The notes: generated by a model from the sequence alone, not told the origin. A stretch of DNA of 52,184 nucleotides from Mesorhizobium sp. WSM3860 (GCF_002294995.1 NZ_NSGF01000030.1:1-52184); one strand, 5' to 3'; shown: positions 10,349-19,169, counted from the first letter of the stretch. Numbers and translations are program-made.

Positions 10349-11310
10349 TTGCCTTGCTCCTGGGCTTTCGCTTGAGCCTGCTGGAAGAACATGATCGGGA
10401 CGGTCAGCACCAGGAGCAAGATGACCGCCACCGCCGAGGAGACCGGCCAGTCGCGGTTGGCGAAGAATTCGTTCCACAGCGTCTTGCCGATCATCAGCGT
10501 CTGCGAGCCACCGAGAAGGTCCGGGATGACGAACTCGCCGACCGCCGGGATGAAGACCAGCAGGCAGCCGGCAATCACGCCCGGCAGCGACAGCGGGAAG
10601 GTGATCTTCCAAAAGGCGCCGATCGGCGGGCAGCCGAGATCCTGCGCCGCCTCGATCAATGAATAGTCCATCTTCTCCAGCGACGAATAAAGTGGCAGCA
10701 CCATGAAGGGCAGATAGGAATAGACGATGCCGATGAAGATCGCGGTGTAGGTGTTGAGGATGACCAGCGGCTGGCTGATCAGGCCAGTGGCGAGCAGGAC
10801 TTGGTTGAGCAGCCCTTCGGGTTTCAGGATGCCGATCCAGGCATAGACGCGGATCAGGAACGAGGTCCAGAACGGCAGGATCACCAGCATCAGCAAGGTC
10901 GGCCGGATCGTCGCCGGCGCGCGCGCCATGCCATAGGCGATCGGATAGCCGACGATCAGCGTCAGCACCGTCGAGATGCCCGCGATGATCAGGCTGGTCA
11001 CATAGGCGTTGAAGTAAAGCGCGTCCTGGGTCAGCCAGGTGTAGTTGTCGAAGTTGAGCTCGCGGAAACCTGCGAACAATCCGGAAATGCCGTCGCCGAA
11101 ATCGAGCACGGGGGTGTAGGGCGGCATCGAGATCGCCGTCTGCGACAGTGAGATCTTGAAGACGATGATGAACGGGACAAGGAAGAAGAACAGCAGCCAG
11201 AGATAGGGAATGATGATAACGAGGCGGTCGACGAAACCCTTAGCCAGCCTGGTCGGCAACTGAGCGGCGGTTTCGGCCGATGAGCAAGCGGCGGCGGCGA
11301 TGTTGGTCAT
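10345..11310 (-). CDS. potH: Polyamine ABC transporter permease PotH
   Basis: Inner-membrane permease of 321 residues with six predicted membrane segments and the EAA-loop motif (IEAAQDLGCPP). It pairs with PotI to form the channel of the putrescine/spermidine importer. A cytoplasmic N-terminal tail of about 30 residues precedes the first membrane segment. It starts 12 bp after the potG stop and ends in a 4-bp ATGA overlap with potI. Confidence 0.94.
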   Translation of the reverse strand: MTNIAAAACSSAETAAQLPTRLAKGFVDRLVIIIPYLWLLFFFLVPFIIVFKISLSQTAISMPPYTPVLDFGDGISGLFAGFRELNFDNYTWLTQDALYFNAYVTSLIIAGISTVLTLIVGYPIAYGMARAPATIRPTLLMLVILPFWTSFLIRVYAWIGILKPEGLLNQVLLATGLISQPLVILNTYTAIFIGIVYSYLPFMVLPLYSSLEKMDYSLIEAAQDLGCPPIGAFWKITFPLSLPGVIAGCLLVFIPAVGEFVIPDLLGGSQTLMIGKTLWNEFFANRDWPVSSAVAVILLLVLTVPIMFFQQAQAKAQEQGK

Positions 11311-11322
11311 GGCCCGCCCCTA

Positions 11323-12462
11323 TTACCTTGTCAGCACGACGCCGGCGTCTGGCCGGAAGGAAACCCAGGCGCGGTCGTTCCAAGTCAGCGGGTCCTCGCT
11401 GACGCGGGCAGCGTTCAACGCGCTTGCCCGCACCATCTGTCCGTCGTCGAGCTTGATGTGGTAGACGGTCATGTCGCCAAGATACGCAACGTCATAGACT
11501 TCGCCTTCAAGCGCATTGACGGCGTCGGCCGGCTTCCTCGACGACACCTTGATCTTCTCCGGCCGGATCGCGAAGACGATGTCGGCGCCCTTGGCGGTAT
11601 CGGCGGCATTCTCGACGACGATCTGCGCACCGGTCGCGCCGGTGATGCGCGTCGTATTCGCTGCCCGCTCGGCAACCTTGCCCTCGAACATGTTCACATT
11701 GCCGACGAAATGCGCGACGAAGCGCGACGTCGGGGCCTCGTAGATTTCGGCCGGCGTCGCCACCTGCATCACCTCGCCCTTGTCCATGATGGCGATGCGG
11801 TCGGCCATGGTCATGGCTTCCTCCTGGTCGTGGGTGACGACGACGAAGGTAAGGCCGAGTTCCTGCTGCAGGTCCATCAGCTCGAACTGCGTCTCCTCGC
11901 GCAGCTTCTTGTCGAGCGCGCCCAGCGGCTCGTCCAAAAGAAGCACCTTCGGCCGCTTGGCGACCGAGCGGGCAAGCGCCACACGCTGGCGCTGACCGCC
12001 GGAAAGCTGGTGCGGCTTGCGCTTGGCGAACTGCTCGAGCTTGACCAGCCTCAGCATCTCGGCGACGCGCTTTTCGATATCGGGAGCGGGCATGCCTTCC
12101 TGCTTGAGGCCGAAGGCGATGTTCTTTTCCACCGTCATATGCGGAAACAGCGCGTAGGACTGGAACATCATGTTCACCGGCCGCTTGTAGGGCGGAATGC
12201 CACGCAGGTCCTGGCCGTCGAGCAGAATGCGGCCAGCCGTCGGCTCCTCGAAGCCGGCGAGCATCCTGAGCAGGGTCGACTTGCCGCAGCCCGAGGCGCC
12301 GAGCAGGGCGAAGAACTCACGTTCGAAGATGGTCAGCGACAGATTGTTGACGGCGGTGAAGTCGCCAAACTTCTTGGTCACCTTGTCGAACTGGATATAC
12401 GGCTTGGCGCTTGGATCATTCCAAGGCGCGAAGTCCCTGCGGATGCTGCCAAGCGATTTCAT
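11323..12462 (-). CDS. potG: Polyamine ABC transporter ATPase PotG
   Basis: ABC ATPase of 379 residues. Walker A is GASGCGKST (55-63), the signature is LSGGQRQR, Walker B is VLLLDEPLGALD, and the switch histidine lies in VVVTHDQEEA. A TOBE-type regulatory domain occupies the C-terminal third. It powers the PotH/PotI channel. A GGAG ribosome-binding site lies before the ATG. A hairpin separates it from potF upstream, so it is probably expressed at a lower level than the binding protein. Confidence 0.95.
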   Translation of the reverse strand: MKSLGSIRRDFAPWNDPSAKPYIQFDKVTKKFGDFTAVNNLSLTIFEREFFALLGASGCGKSTLLRMLAGFEEPTAGRILLDGQDLRGIPPYKRPVNMMFQSYALFPHMTVEKNIAFGLKQEGMPAPDIEKRVAEMLRLVKLEQFAKRKPHQLSGGQRQRVALARSVAKRPKVLLLDEPLGALDKKLREETQFELMDLQQELGLTFVVVTHDQEEAMTMADRIAIMDKGEVMQVATPAEIYEAPTSRFVAHFVGNVNMFEGKVAERAANTTRITGATGAQIVVENAADTAKGADIVFAIRPEKIKVSSRKPADAVNALEGEVYDVAYLGDMTVYHIKLDDGQMVRASALNAARVSEDPLTWNDRAWVSFRPDAGVVLTR

Positions 12463-12595
12463 GTCCCACTCCGGATCTGTTCGTTCCGCTGGAACGGTTC
12501 ATCGTTTCGAGGAAACGCCGAACCGCTTAGCTTTTTGTTTTTGACGCAATTCCGGACGGAAAACCGTCCCACACTTTTCCTGGAATTGCTTCCAA

Positions 12596-12630
12596 GAAAA
12601 GCGACCCCGGCATCTGGCTGCCGGGGTCGC
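12596..12630 (-). terminator. Attenuating hairpin between potF and potG
   Basis: Perfect 12-bp stem (12601-12612 with 12619-12630), 6-nt loop, followed on the minus strand by TTTTC. It sits just after the potF stop inside the operon. Such hairpins after binding-protein genes usually stabilise the upstream mRNA and let part of transcription pass to the ATPase and permease genes. A second small hairpin (GGACGG/CCGTCC) lies nearby at about 12553-12568. Confidence 0.75.
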
Positions 12631-12640
12631 GTCTCGATGC

Positions 12641-13738
12641 CTATTGGCCGGTGACGATCTTGGTCCAGGTGCGCGTGATGATGCGCTGTGTCTTGGGATC
12701 GTACGGCTGGACGGTGTAAAGCTTCTTGGTCGTCTCCTCGTCAGGATAGACCGAGATGTCTTCCAGCAGGGCCTTGTCGACGAACTGCTGCGAGGCCTTG
12801 TTGCCGTTTGCGTAGAGCACATAATTCGAGGATTTGGCGATGACTTCCGGCGTCATCATGTAGTTGATGAACTCATGCGCTTCCGCGACATGCGGCGCGT
12901 CGGCGGGGATCGCCATCTGATCGAACCACATCTGGGCGCCTTCCTTGGGCACCGAATAGCCGATCTCGACGCCCTGCTTGGCCTCCTCGGCGCGGCTGCG
13001 CGCCTGGAACACATCGCCCGACCAGCCGATCGCCAGGCAGATGTCGCCGTTTGCCAGCGCATTGATGTATTCCGACGAATGGAACTTGCGAATATAGGGC
13101 CGGACCTTGAGCAGGGCTTCCTCGGCCTTGGCGATATCGTCGGGCGAGGTGCTGTTTGGATCGAGGCCGAGATGTTTCAATGTGGCCGGAATGATGTCGG
13201 AGGGTGAATCCAGCACATAGACGCCGCAATCCTTGAGCTTGGCAAGGCTCTCCGGATTGAAGAACACGTCCCAGCTGTCGATCTTGTCGGTGCCGAGTGC
13301 CGCCTGTACCTTCTTGACGTTGTAGCCGAGGCCGACCGTGCCCCACATGTAGTTGACCGAATACTCGTTGCCCGGATCATACTTGGCGGTGCGCTCCGAA
13401 ATGACATCCCACATGTTGGAGATGTTCGGCAGCTTGGACTTGTCGAGTTTCTGGAAGACGCCGGCCTGGATCTGGCGCGCCAGGAAATTGGCGCTGGGAA
13501 CCACGACATCATAGCCGCTGCCGCCGGCCAGCAGCTTCGTCTCCAGGATCTCGTTGGAATCGAAGGTGTCGTAGACGACCTTGATGCCGGTCTTCTTGGT
13601 GAAGTCCTCGATGATCGAGCTGTCGATATAATCCGACCAGTTATAGACGTTGACGACGCGGTCGTCGGCATGGCCGCTCGCGGCGAAGAGCGTCAGAAAG
13701 GCCGAAGTCGCCGAAAGCAAAAGCGCTTTGCGGATCAT
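12641..13738 (-). CDS. potF: Polyamine ABC transporter periplasmic binding protein PotF
   Basis: Binding protein of 365 residues of the PotD/PotF family. A Sec signal peptide covers about residues 1-24 (cleavage after ASGHA, mature DDRVVNVYNW). The YNWSDYID motif near the mature N-terminus is characteristic of spermidine/putrescine binding proteins. It delivers putrescine or a related polyamine to PotGHI. It is the first gene of the potFGHI operon, with an AAGGAGAA ribosome-binding site directly before the ATG. The PuuA-like enzyme at 20064 could use the imported putrescine, though it is not in the same operon. Confidence 0.94.
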   Translation of the reverse strand: MIRKALLLSATSAFLTLFAASGHADDRVVNVYNWSDYIDSSIIEDFTKKTGIKVVYDTFDSNEILETKLLAGGSGYDVVVPSANFLARQIQAGVFQKLDKSKLPNISNMWDVISERTAKYDPGNEYSVNYMWGTVGLGYNVKKVQAALGTDKIDSWDVFFNPESLAKLKDCGVYVLDSPSDIIPATLKHLGLDPNSTSPDDIAKAEEALLKVRPYIRKFHSSEYINALANGDICLAIGWSGDVFQARSRAEEAKQGVEIGYSVPKEGAQMWFDQMAIPADAPHVAEAHEFINYMMTPEVIAKSSNYVLYANGNKASQQFVDKALLEDISVYPDEETTKKLYTVQPYDPKTQRIITRTWTKIVTGQ

Positions 13739-14078
13739 GATATTCTCCTTTGGTGAGTGTTCCCGTGCCGGCTCGTCGCGACATGGGCGCGGGACGGCGT
13801 TTGTTTCAGACTATTGAGCTTTCCGGGGAGCGACAGGCGCGCGCGCCTGGCGTTGCGGCGGAACGTTGAGTGGCGGGTGTGGCCCTTGCCTCCTTTCCAG
13901 GAAGCTGTTCGGGTGGCCTCAGCGGCGTTGGCCGCGGCGTAAGTAGAGATGTACCGATGCGGTCCGGCCTCGATGAGGCCGGCGGAGTCACTTGGCAAGA
14001 TACGCCTGTCTTGTTGTTGCCGTAATTGCAGCCTGCCCGGCCGGCAGCGGAGTTGTCAATGGGGAAGACTCTCGAGCT
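13739..14078. other. Gene-free stretch upstream of potF
   Basis: This 340-bp stretch must hold the potF promoter on the minus strand and the 3' flank of the permease gene. I see no RNA gene, no coding frame with a credible start, and no clear operator or terminator in it. Confidence 0.6.
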
Positions 14079-15029
14079 TCAATTGGGAGACGGCAGCCCG
14101 GTGATGCCCGGCCGCTCGGGCCGGGTCTGCCGCTTGAACTCAAATGCGATATGAATGAGCAACGCCGTCATCACGACCGCGCCGCCGATGATGGTGCGCA
14201 CCGATGGCACCTCGGAATGGACAAGCCACACCCAGATCGGACCGAGGATCGGCTCGAAAGTGCCGAGCAGCGCCGCGACGGCCGCGGGCACCAGCCGGGC
14301 GCCCATGGCGAAAAAAGCAAGACCGACCCCGAGATTGATGACGCCGAAGGCAAAGAGAAAGCCCATGTCGCGCCCGGAGACGATGAATTCCGAGGCCTGG
14401 GAAGCAGCAAAAGCACCGGCAAGCAATGCGCCGAGGCAAGTGGCCGGCACCATGCGCACATGCGCGAAGCGCCGGGTGATCACGGTCGCGCACGAAAGCA
14501 TCACCGCAATCAGCAGCGCCAGGCCATCGCCGATCGGCGAGACGGCGCCCTCAAGCGATTCCGAGACCATAATGGCGACGCCGGTGATGACGGCGGCAAT
14601 GGCGACCCAGGTCCCCGGGCTCACGCGTTCGCGAAACAGCACCCAGGCAAGCAGCGCCGCCAGAAGCGGGACACCGGCCTGCATCAACAAGATGTTGGCG
14701 ACCGTCGTATAGGCCAGCGCGACGATGAAGCTCGTGGAGGCGGTGGCGAAGCAGAGAGCGACGCCCAGCCCAGGCAGGCCCATGTCGCGGAACAATCTCC
14801 AGGTGCCGCGCCAGCCGTCGCGCCAGAGCATGAAGGCGACGAGGAAGGCCACCGCCCAGAGCGAGCGCCAGAACACCACGGTCCAGCTGTCGCCGACATG
14901 GATGAAGCGAGCGATGGCGCCGCCAAAACTCCACATCAGCGCCGACAGGAAGACCAGCAGCATGCCGATCCGCTCCTCGCGCGGCGAGACGGCAGCCAAG
15001 GCAACGCGAGACGAGGCGTTATCGGTCAT
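14079..15029 (-). CDS. EamA/DMT-family permease
   Basis: Integral membrane protein of 316 residues with about ten hydrophobic segments in two EamA repeats (about 20-150 and 165-300). It belongs to the drug/metabolite transporter superfamily; members export amino acids, nucleosides or other small metabolites, and the substrate cannot be read from sequence. The start at 15029 (MTDNASSRVA) is preferred because the frame extension to an ATG at 15092 adds 21 residues without family character. Neither start has a good ribosome-binding site. It follows the ScfR-like gene on the same strand with a gap of about 160 bp. Confidence 0.85.
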   Translation of the reverse strand: MTDNASSRVALAAVSPREERIGMLLVFLSALMWSFGGAIARFIHVGDSWTVVFWRSLWAVAFLVAFMLWRDGWRGTWRLFRDMGLPGLGVALCFATASTSFIVALAYTTVANILLMQAGVPLLAALLAWVLFRERVSPGTWVAIAAVITGVAIMVSESLEGAVSPIGDGLALLIAVMLSCATVITRRFAHVRMVPATCLGALLAGAFAASQASEFIVSGRDMGFLFAFGVINLGVGLAFFAMGARLVPAAVAALLGTFEPILGPIWVWLVHSEVPSVRTIIGGAVVMTALLIHIAFEFKRQTRPERPGITGLPSPN

Positions 15030-15160
15030 GGGCGAGACTGTCAGCGATTTGCGGGCGGCACGATCCACCACGGACGACCAGACTATATCCATTCGCGTAG
15101 CGCAAATGCAGCCAGGCGTGATCCAGCATCCTCTGAAATGTAGGACAAAGCCAGCTTACG

Positions 15161-15187
15161 CCCGCCGAACCGCTGCGGCTCGGCGGG
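15161..15187 (-). terminator. GC-rich hairpin after the ScfR-like gene
   Basis: CCCGCCGA (15161-15168) pairs with TCGGCGGG (15180-15187), with an inner CCG/CGG. It lies right after the stop at 15194 but has no T-tract, so it may be a transcript-end stabiliser, not a true intrinsic terminator. Confidence 0.4.
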
Positions 15188-15193
15188 GGTGTG

Positions 15194-16642
15194 CTATCCC
15201 TGGAAATCGAAGGCGCTGAGACCCGTCACCATCTCGTCGAGGCCGAGCGGCCGGGTCACCGGCGGCTCGGCGCGCGCCAAGCAGCCGACGCGCTCGCAGA
15301 GCCTGCAGGCCGGGCCGACCGGCGTTGCGAATGCCGTGCTCTGCGCGGGCTTGCCGGCGGACGGTCCGGGCAGCGCCGCGCTGTAGACGATCTCGTCGCG
15401 AAAGCCGATGTCGCAGCCGAGCAGAAGCGCCGTGCGCCGCGGCCGCTCGGAGAAGGCGCCTTGCGGCCCTTCGAGCGTGCGGGCTATGCAGAGGAACTCG
15501 GCGCCGTCCGGCATTTCCACCGCCTCGACCAGGATCCGGCCCGGCTGCGAAAAGGCCGCATGGACAGGAAGCTTCGGACAGGCGCCGCCGAAACGGCTTT
15601 GCGGATAGCCCAAGCTGCCCGCCTTGCGGAAGCGGTTGCCGGCATTGTCGACCTCCAGCATGAAGAACGGCACGCCGGAGGCGCTCGGCCGCTGCAGCAT
15701 GGTCAAGCGGTTTGCCGCCTGCTCGAAGGAGACGCCGAAGCGCGAACGCAAGACGTCGATGTCGTAGCGGGCGCGGACGGCCGCTGCATGAAAGGCGTGA
15801 TAGGGCATCATCAGCGCGTGCGCCGCATAGCGGCCGAGCTCGAAACGGGCTAAGCGGCGCGCTTCGTCCGTGCCGAGCTTCAACGTCTGGATCTCGCTCG
15901 CCACGGCCACCGTCATGCGCATCAGGCTCGCCTCCATGGCGACTTCGCGCAACTGATCGAAGGGGGAGAGCCGCTCTGACAGGAACAGGCGTTGCGAATG
16001 GCGATCGTAGCGCCTGCGCCAGTTCGGCATGGTGGCCACCGGCAGCACCTTGACCACGATGCCGTGCTCGCGCCTTAGCCACGCCTTCAGCGCGCCGAAC
16101 AGGTCGTCGCCCGGATCGAGCAGCGAAATGAAGGCCTCGGCTTCCTCCTCCAGCGCGGCGAAATGGTTCGGCCGGCGCTCGAAAGTCTCGTGCACTTCGT
16201 CGACAGGCAGGCGCGTGCCGGACAATGCGGTCGCCCTGCCCTCCCGTGCCAGGAGTTCATTGAGATCCGACAGCCGATCGGCCTGCTCGCGATAGGCGCG
16301 AAACAGTTTCACCATCGCGGCGGAAGCGTTCGGCGCGATCTCGGCAAGGTCGATCAGTTCCTGGTCGCCCGGCAGTTCGCCGGCCAGCAGCGGATCGCCG
16401 AACACTTCCTTCAGCGCCGCGATCGATCCTTTGGTCTCGCCCTGCAATTCGTGCGGGTCGACCTTGTAGACCGACGCCAGCTTGAGGATCAGCTGCACCG
16501 TCAGCGGCCGCTGGTTGCGCTCGATGAGATTGAGGTAGGACGGCGAGATGCCCAGGCCTTCGGCCATCGCCGTCTGGGTCAGGCCCTTGGCGTTGCGAAG
16601 CCGGCGGATGCGCGGCCCGGCGAAGATCTTCTGCTCGGCCAA
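15194..16642 (-). CDS. ScfR/RamB-like XRE transcriptional regulator with IrrE-like domain
   Basis: Regulator of 482 residues. It has an XRE helix-turn-helix (about 8-64), then an ImmA/IrrE-like domain, then the C-terminal ScfR domain (short-chain fatty acyl regulator). The C-terminus has a compact cysteine motif CRLCERVGC. In the IrrE-like part the usual HExxH zinc site is replaced by FELGR, so protease activity looks lost. Family members (RamB in Corynebacterium, PrpC/aceA regulators) control acetate, propionate and glyoxylate-shunt genes. It is divergent from aceA, its likely target. The start is TTG at 16642 with an AAGGT ribosome-binding site; no ATG lies near, and the sequence after it (KIFAGPRIRRLR) matches the usual family N-terminus. 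Confidence 0.9.
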   Translation of the reverse strand: MAEQKIFAGPRIRRLRNAKGLTQTAMAEGLGISPSYLNLIERNQRPLTVQLILKLASVYKVDPHELQGETKGSIAALKEVFGDPLLAGELPGDQELIDLAEIAPNASAAMVKLFRAYREQADRLSDLNELLAREGRATALSGTRLPVDEVHETFERRPNHFAALEEEAEAFISLLDPGDDLFGALKAWLRREHGIVVKVLPVATMPNWRRRYDRHSQRLFLSERLSPFDQLREVAMEASLMRMTVAVASEIQTLKLGTDEARRLARFELGRYAAHALMMPYHAFHAAAVRARYDIDVLRSRFGVSFEQAANRLTMLQRPSASGVPFFMLEVDNAGNRFRKAGSLGYPQSRFGGACPKLPVHAAFSQPGRILVEAVEMPDGAEFLCIARTLEGPQGAFSERPRRTALLLGCDIGFRDEIVYSAALPGPSAGKPAQSTAFATPVGPACRLCERVGCLARAEPPVTRPLGLDEMVTGLSAFDFQG

Positions 16643-16661
16643 TCGGCTACCTTGACAAGAG

Positions 16662-16820
16662 TTTACATCATGGCGCGCCCTCGCGGGCTCATCCAGCTTT
16701 TTACAATCATGACAAATTTACAGCGCCGACCTGTCAAACGCAACACCGGTTTTCCCGTATTTTAGCTGGCAAGCTCCGGTTTTTCTGGCGATTTTTGCGT
16801 CGCAATGTAAACACTGTAAC
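16662..16820. promoter_or_regulatory. Repeated TTTACA/TGTAAA sites between the ScfR-like gene and aceA
   Basis: The divergent intergenic region holds TTTACA at 16662-16667, 16700-16705 and 16717-16722, TGTAAA at 16806-16811 and TGTAAC at 16815-16820. The first lies next to the regulator start and the last pair about 70-85 bp before aceA. They form a candidate operator set for the regulator, allowing self-control and control of isocitrate lyase. Binding is inference. Confidence 0.5.
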
Positions 16821-16890
16821 ACGTGAAAGGCGCAGAGATACGTCCCTCAAACGCGCCATCTAAACAAGCAAGACTGACCTGGAGCAATCG

Positions 16891-18180
16891 ATGACCGATT
16901 TTTACAACCTCGTCCCGTCCGCGCCGGAAGGTCGTTTCGACGACATCGAACGGCTCTACTCGCCGGAGGACGTGAAGCGGCTGCGCGGCTCGGTCCAGAT
17001 TCGGCACACGCTTGCCGAGATGGGCGCGAGCAGGCTGTGGAAGCTCATCCACGAGGAAGATTTCGTCAATGCGCTCGGCGCCATGTCCGGCAACCAGGCC
17101 ATGCAGCAGGTCAGGGCGGGCTTGAAGGCGATCTATCTGTCAGGCTGGCAGGTGGCGGCCGACGCCAACACCGCGTCGGCCATGTATCCGGACCAGTCGC
17201 TTTATCCGGCCAATGCGGCGCCGGAGCTGGTCAAGCGCATCAACCGCACACTGCAGCGCGCCGACCAGATAGAAACATCCGAAGGCAAGGGTCTTTCGGT
17301 CGAGACCTGGTTCGCGCCGATCGTCGCCGACGCCGAAGCCGGCTTTGGCGGGCCGCTCAACGCGTTCGAGATCATGAAGGCCTTCATCGAGGCCGGTGCC
17401 GCTGGGGTCCACTATGAGGACCAGCTGGCGTCGGAGAAGAAGTGCGGCCATCTCGGCGGCAAGGTGCTGATCCCGACCGCAGCGCATATCCGCAACCTCA
17501 ATGCGGCCCGGCTTGCAGCGGACGTGATGGGCACGCCGACGCTGGTGGTGGCGCGCACCGACGCGGAAGCCGCCAAGCTGCTCACCTCCGACATCGACGA
17601 GCGCGACCGGCCTTTCGTCGACTATGACGCCGGCCGCACGGTCGAGGGCTTCTACCATGTCAGGAACGGCATCGAGCCCTGCATCGCGCGCGCCGTTGCC
17701 TACGCGCCGCATGCGGACCTGATCTGGTGCGAAACCTCGAAGCCGGATCTTCAGCAGGCAAGGAAGTTCGCCGAAGGGGTGCGCAAGCATCACCCGGGCA
17801 AGCTGCTCGCCTACAATTGCTCGCCATCGTTCAATTGGAAGAAGAACCTGGACGACGCGACCATCGCGAAGTTCCAGAAGGAACTCGGCGCCATGGGCTA
17901 CAAATTCCAGTTCATCACGCTGGCGGGGTTCCACCAGCTGAACTTCGGCATGTTCGAACTGGCCCGCGGCTACAAGGACCGCCAGATGGCGGCTTATTCG
18001 GAGCTGCAAGAGGCGGAGTTCGCGGCGGAGGTCCACGGCTATACCGCGACCAAGCATCAGCGCGAAGTCGGCACCGGCTATTTCGATGCCGTGTCGATGG
18101 CGATCTCCGGCGGCCAGTCGTCGACCACCGCCATGCATGAATCGACCGAGCACGCCCAGTTCAGGCCGGCGGCCGAGTAA
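16891..18180 (+). CDS. aceA: Isocitrate lyase
   Basis: Protein of 429 residues. It cleaves isocitrate to glyoxylate and succinate, the first step of the glyoxylate shunt, needed for growth on acetate, fatty acids or PHB-derived acetyl-CoA. The active-site loop KKCGH is present with catalytic Cys185, and other family motifs (DADTGFGG-type as DAEAGFGG, NCSPSFNW) are intact. The length fits the short bacterial type. CTGGAG lies upstream of the ATG. The regulator gene faces away on the other side of the promoter region. Confidence 0.97.
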   Translation: MTDFYNLVPSAPEGRFDDIERLYSPEDVKRLRGSVQIRHTLAEMGASRLWKLIHEEDFVNALGAMSGNQAMQQVRAGLKAIYLSGWQVAADANTASAMYPDQSLYPANAAPELVKRINRTLQRADQIETSEGKGLSVETWFAPIVADAEAGFGGPLNAFEIMKAFIEAGAAGVHYEDQLASEKKCGHLGGKVLIPTAAHIRNLNAARLAADVMGTPTLVVARTDAEAAKLLTSDIDERDRPFVDYDAGRTVEGFYHVRNGIEPCIARAVAYAPHADLIWCETSKPDLQQARKFAEGVRKHHPGKLLAYNCSPSFNWKKNLDDATIAKFQKELGAMGYKFQFITLAGFHQLNFGMFELARGYKDRQMAAYSELQEAEFAAEVHGYTATKHQREVGTGYFDAVSMAISGGQSSTTAMHESTEHAQFRPAAE

Positions 18181-18233
18181 TGACAACACCAGAGGAAACG
18201 CCCGAAGGGCACTAACGTCGGAGGAGAACAGCA

Positions 18234-18476
18234 ATGGCATCGATAAGCCGCGTCAAGGAAAGGGCCGAAGAACAGTCGAGCGCGATGAGCGTCGATCAGC
18301 AGGCGACGATCCGCATGCTTGCCAACGACCTGCACAGGCTCAACCAGTCTGTGATGAAGGCGGTCGAAGCAGGTGTGTCCGTCGAGCTGGTGCGCTCGGC
18401 CAGGCACCATGGCGGAGACGGCAACTGGGGTGATCTTTTGATCCCAGTGATCGTCACTCACCAGAACCAAGGCTGA
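18234..18476 (+). CDS. Small conserved hypothetical protein downstream of aceA
   Basis: Protein of 80 residues, mostly helical and charged in the first 40 residues, then HHGGDGNWGDLLIPVIVTHQ. I do not recognise a domain. A strong AGGAGAA ribosome-binding site lies seven bases before the ATG, and a good terminator follows, so it is likely a real gene read with aceA (53 bp between them). It may share aceA regulation. Function unknown. Confidence 0.75.
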   Translation: MASISRVKERAEEQSSAMSVDQQATIRMLANDLHRLNQSVMKAVEAGVSVELVRSARHHGGDGNWGDLLIPVIVTHQNQG

Positions 18477-18502
18477 CGTAGCGTCAACAATCACTCGCGA
18501 GT

Positions 18503-18543
18503 GTCTCCCGTGCACTATACGCTCCGGGAGACTTTCGTTTTTT
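18503..18543 (+). terminator. Intrinsic terminator of the aceA transcript
   Basis: GTCTCCCG (18503-18510) pairs with CGGGAGAC (18525-18532), followed by TTTCGTTTTTT. It ends the aceA plus 80-residue gene unit. Confidence 0.85.
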
Positions 18544-18702
18544 CGAATTGCGACTGAGGCGGCGGGGAGAACTTGCGCCGGATTTTAGCAATTCTTGCTA
18601 TATTATCATTTTCCACTATTTCTGCTTGACACCGTCGGCGATCTCGCGCCAATTGCGCGCTCAAGGTTTCAACCCAGCATTGAACCAGAGCCTCCGCCAG
18701 AC

Positions 18703-19155
18703 ATGTGTCCCGCCAATCGTGACGACTCTGAAAAACCAATGAAACCGGCGGACCGCGGCGCGGCGGCCCGGCTGCCGGCGGATTTCTCCAAGGTGCTGGT
18801 GGTCGGCAAATCATCGATCAACCGGGTCGTCGTATCGAAGATCGTGGAAAAGTCCGGGCTGAAGCCGATTTCGGAGCCACCGGAGGCGGCCGAAAAAGCT
18901 TTGGCCGCCCTGGTTCCCGGCGCAATCATACTCGACGGCGGACCCGACGACAGGGATTGCGACAGGCTGCTGTCCGGCATCGACGCGCTGCGGCGCGCTT
19001 CCGGCAAGGCGCGGCCCGCCGTGATCCTGCTTTCAACCAGGAATGGCACGCCGGACAGCCTCGGTCTATCAAGTGTGGTTGACGCGGTGGTCGCCAAGCC
19101 GATCACGCCTGAAAGGCTGCAACCAGTAATCGATCGCCTGGTCGGCCGCGGCTAA
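18703..19155 (+). CDS. Degenerate response-regulator receiver protein
   Basis: Protein of about 150 residues, a stand-alone receiver-like fold. The pattern VLVVGKSSINRVVVSKIVEKSG replaces the usual acidic pair with Gly-Lys. The presumed phosphorylation aspartate is kept in IILDGG, the Thr/Ser switch in LLST, and the conserved Lys in AKPIT. Loss of the acidic pair would weaken Mg binding and phosphorylation, so it may act as a fixed-state adaptor. The start is uncertain: ATG at 18703 or 18739 (the latter leaves 17 residues before the fold); neither has a clear ribosome-binding site. It converges on the HAD gene with 14 bp between stops. Confidence 0.7.
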   Translation: MCPANRDDSEKPMKPADRGAAARLPADFSKVLVVGKSSINRVVVSKIVEKSGLKPISEPPEAAEKALAALVPGAIILDGGPDDRDCDRLLSGIDALRRASGKARPAVILLSTRNGTPDSLGLSSVVDAVVAKPITPERLQPVIDRLVGRG

Positions 19156-19169
19156 GCAGACGTGACCGC

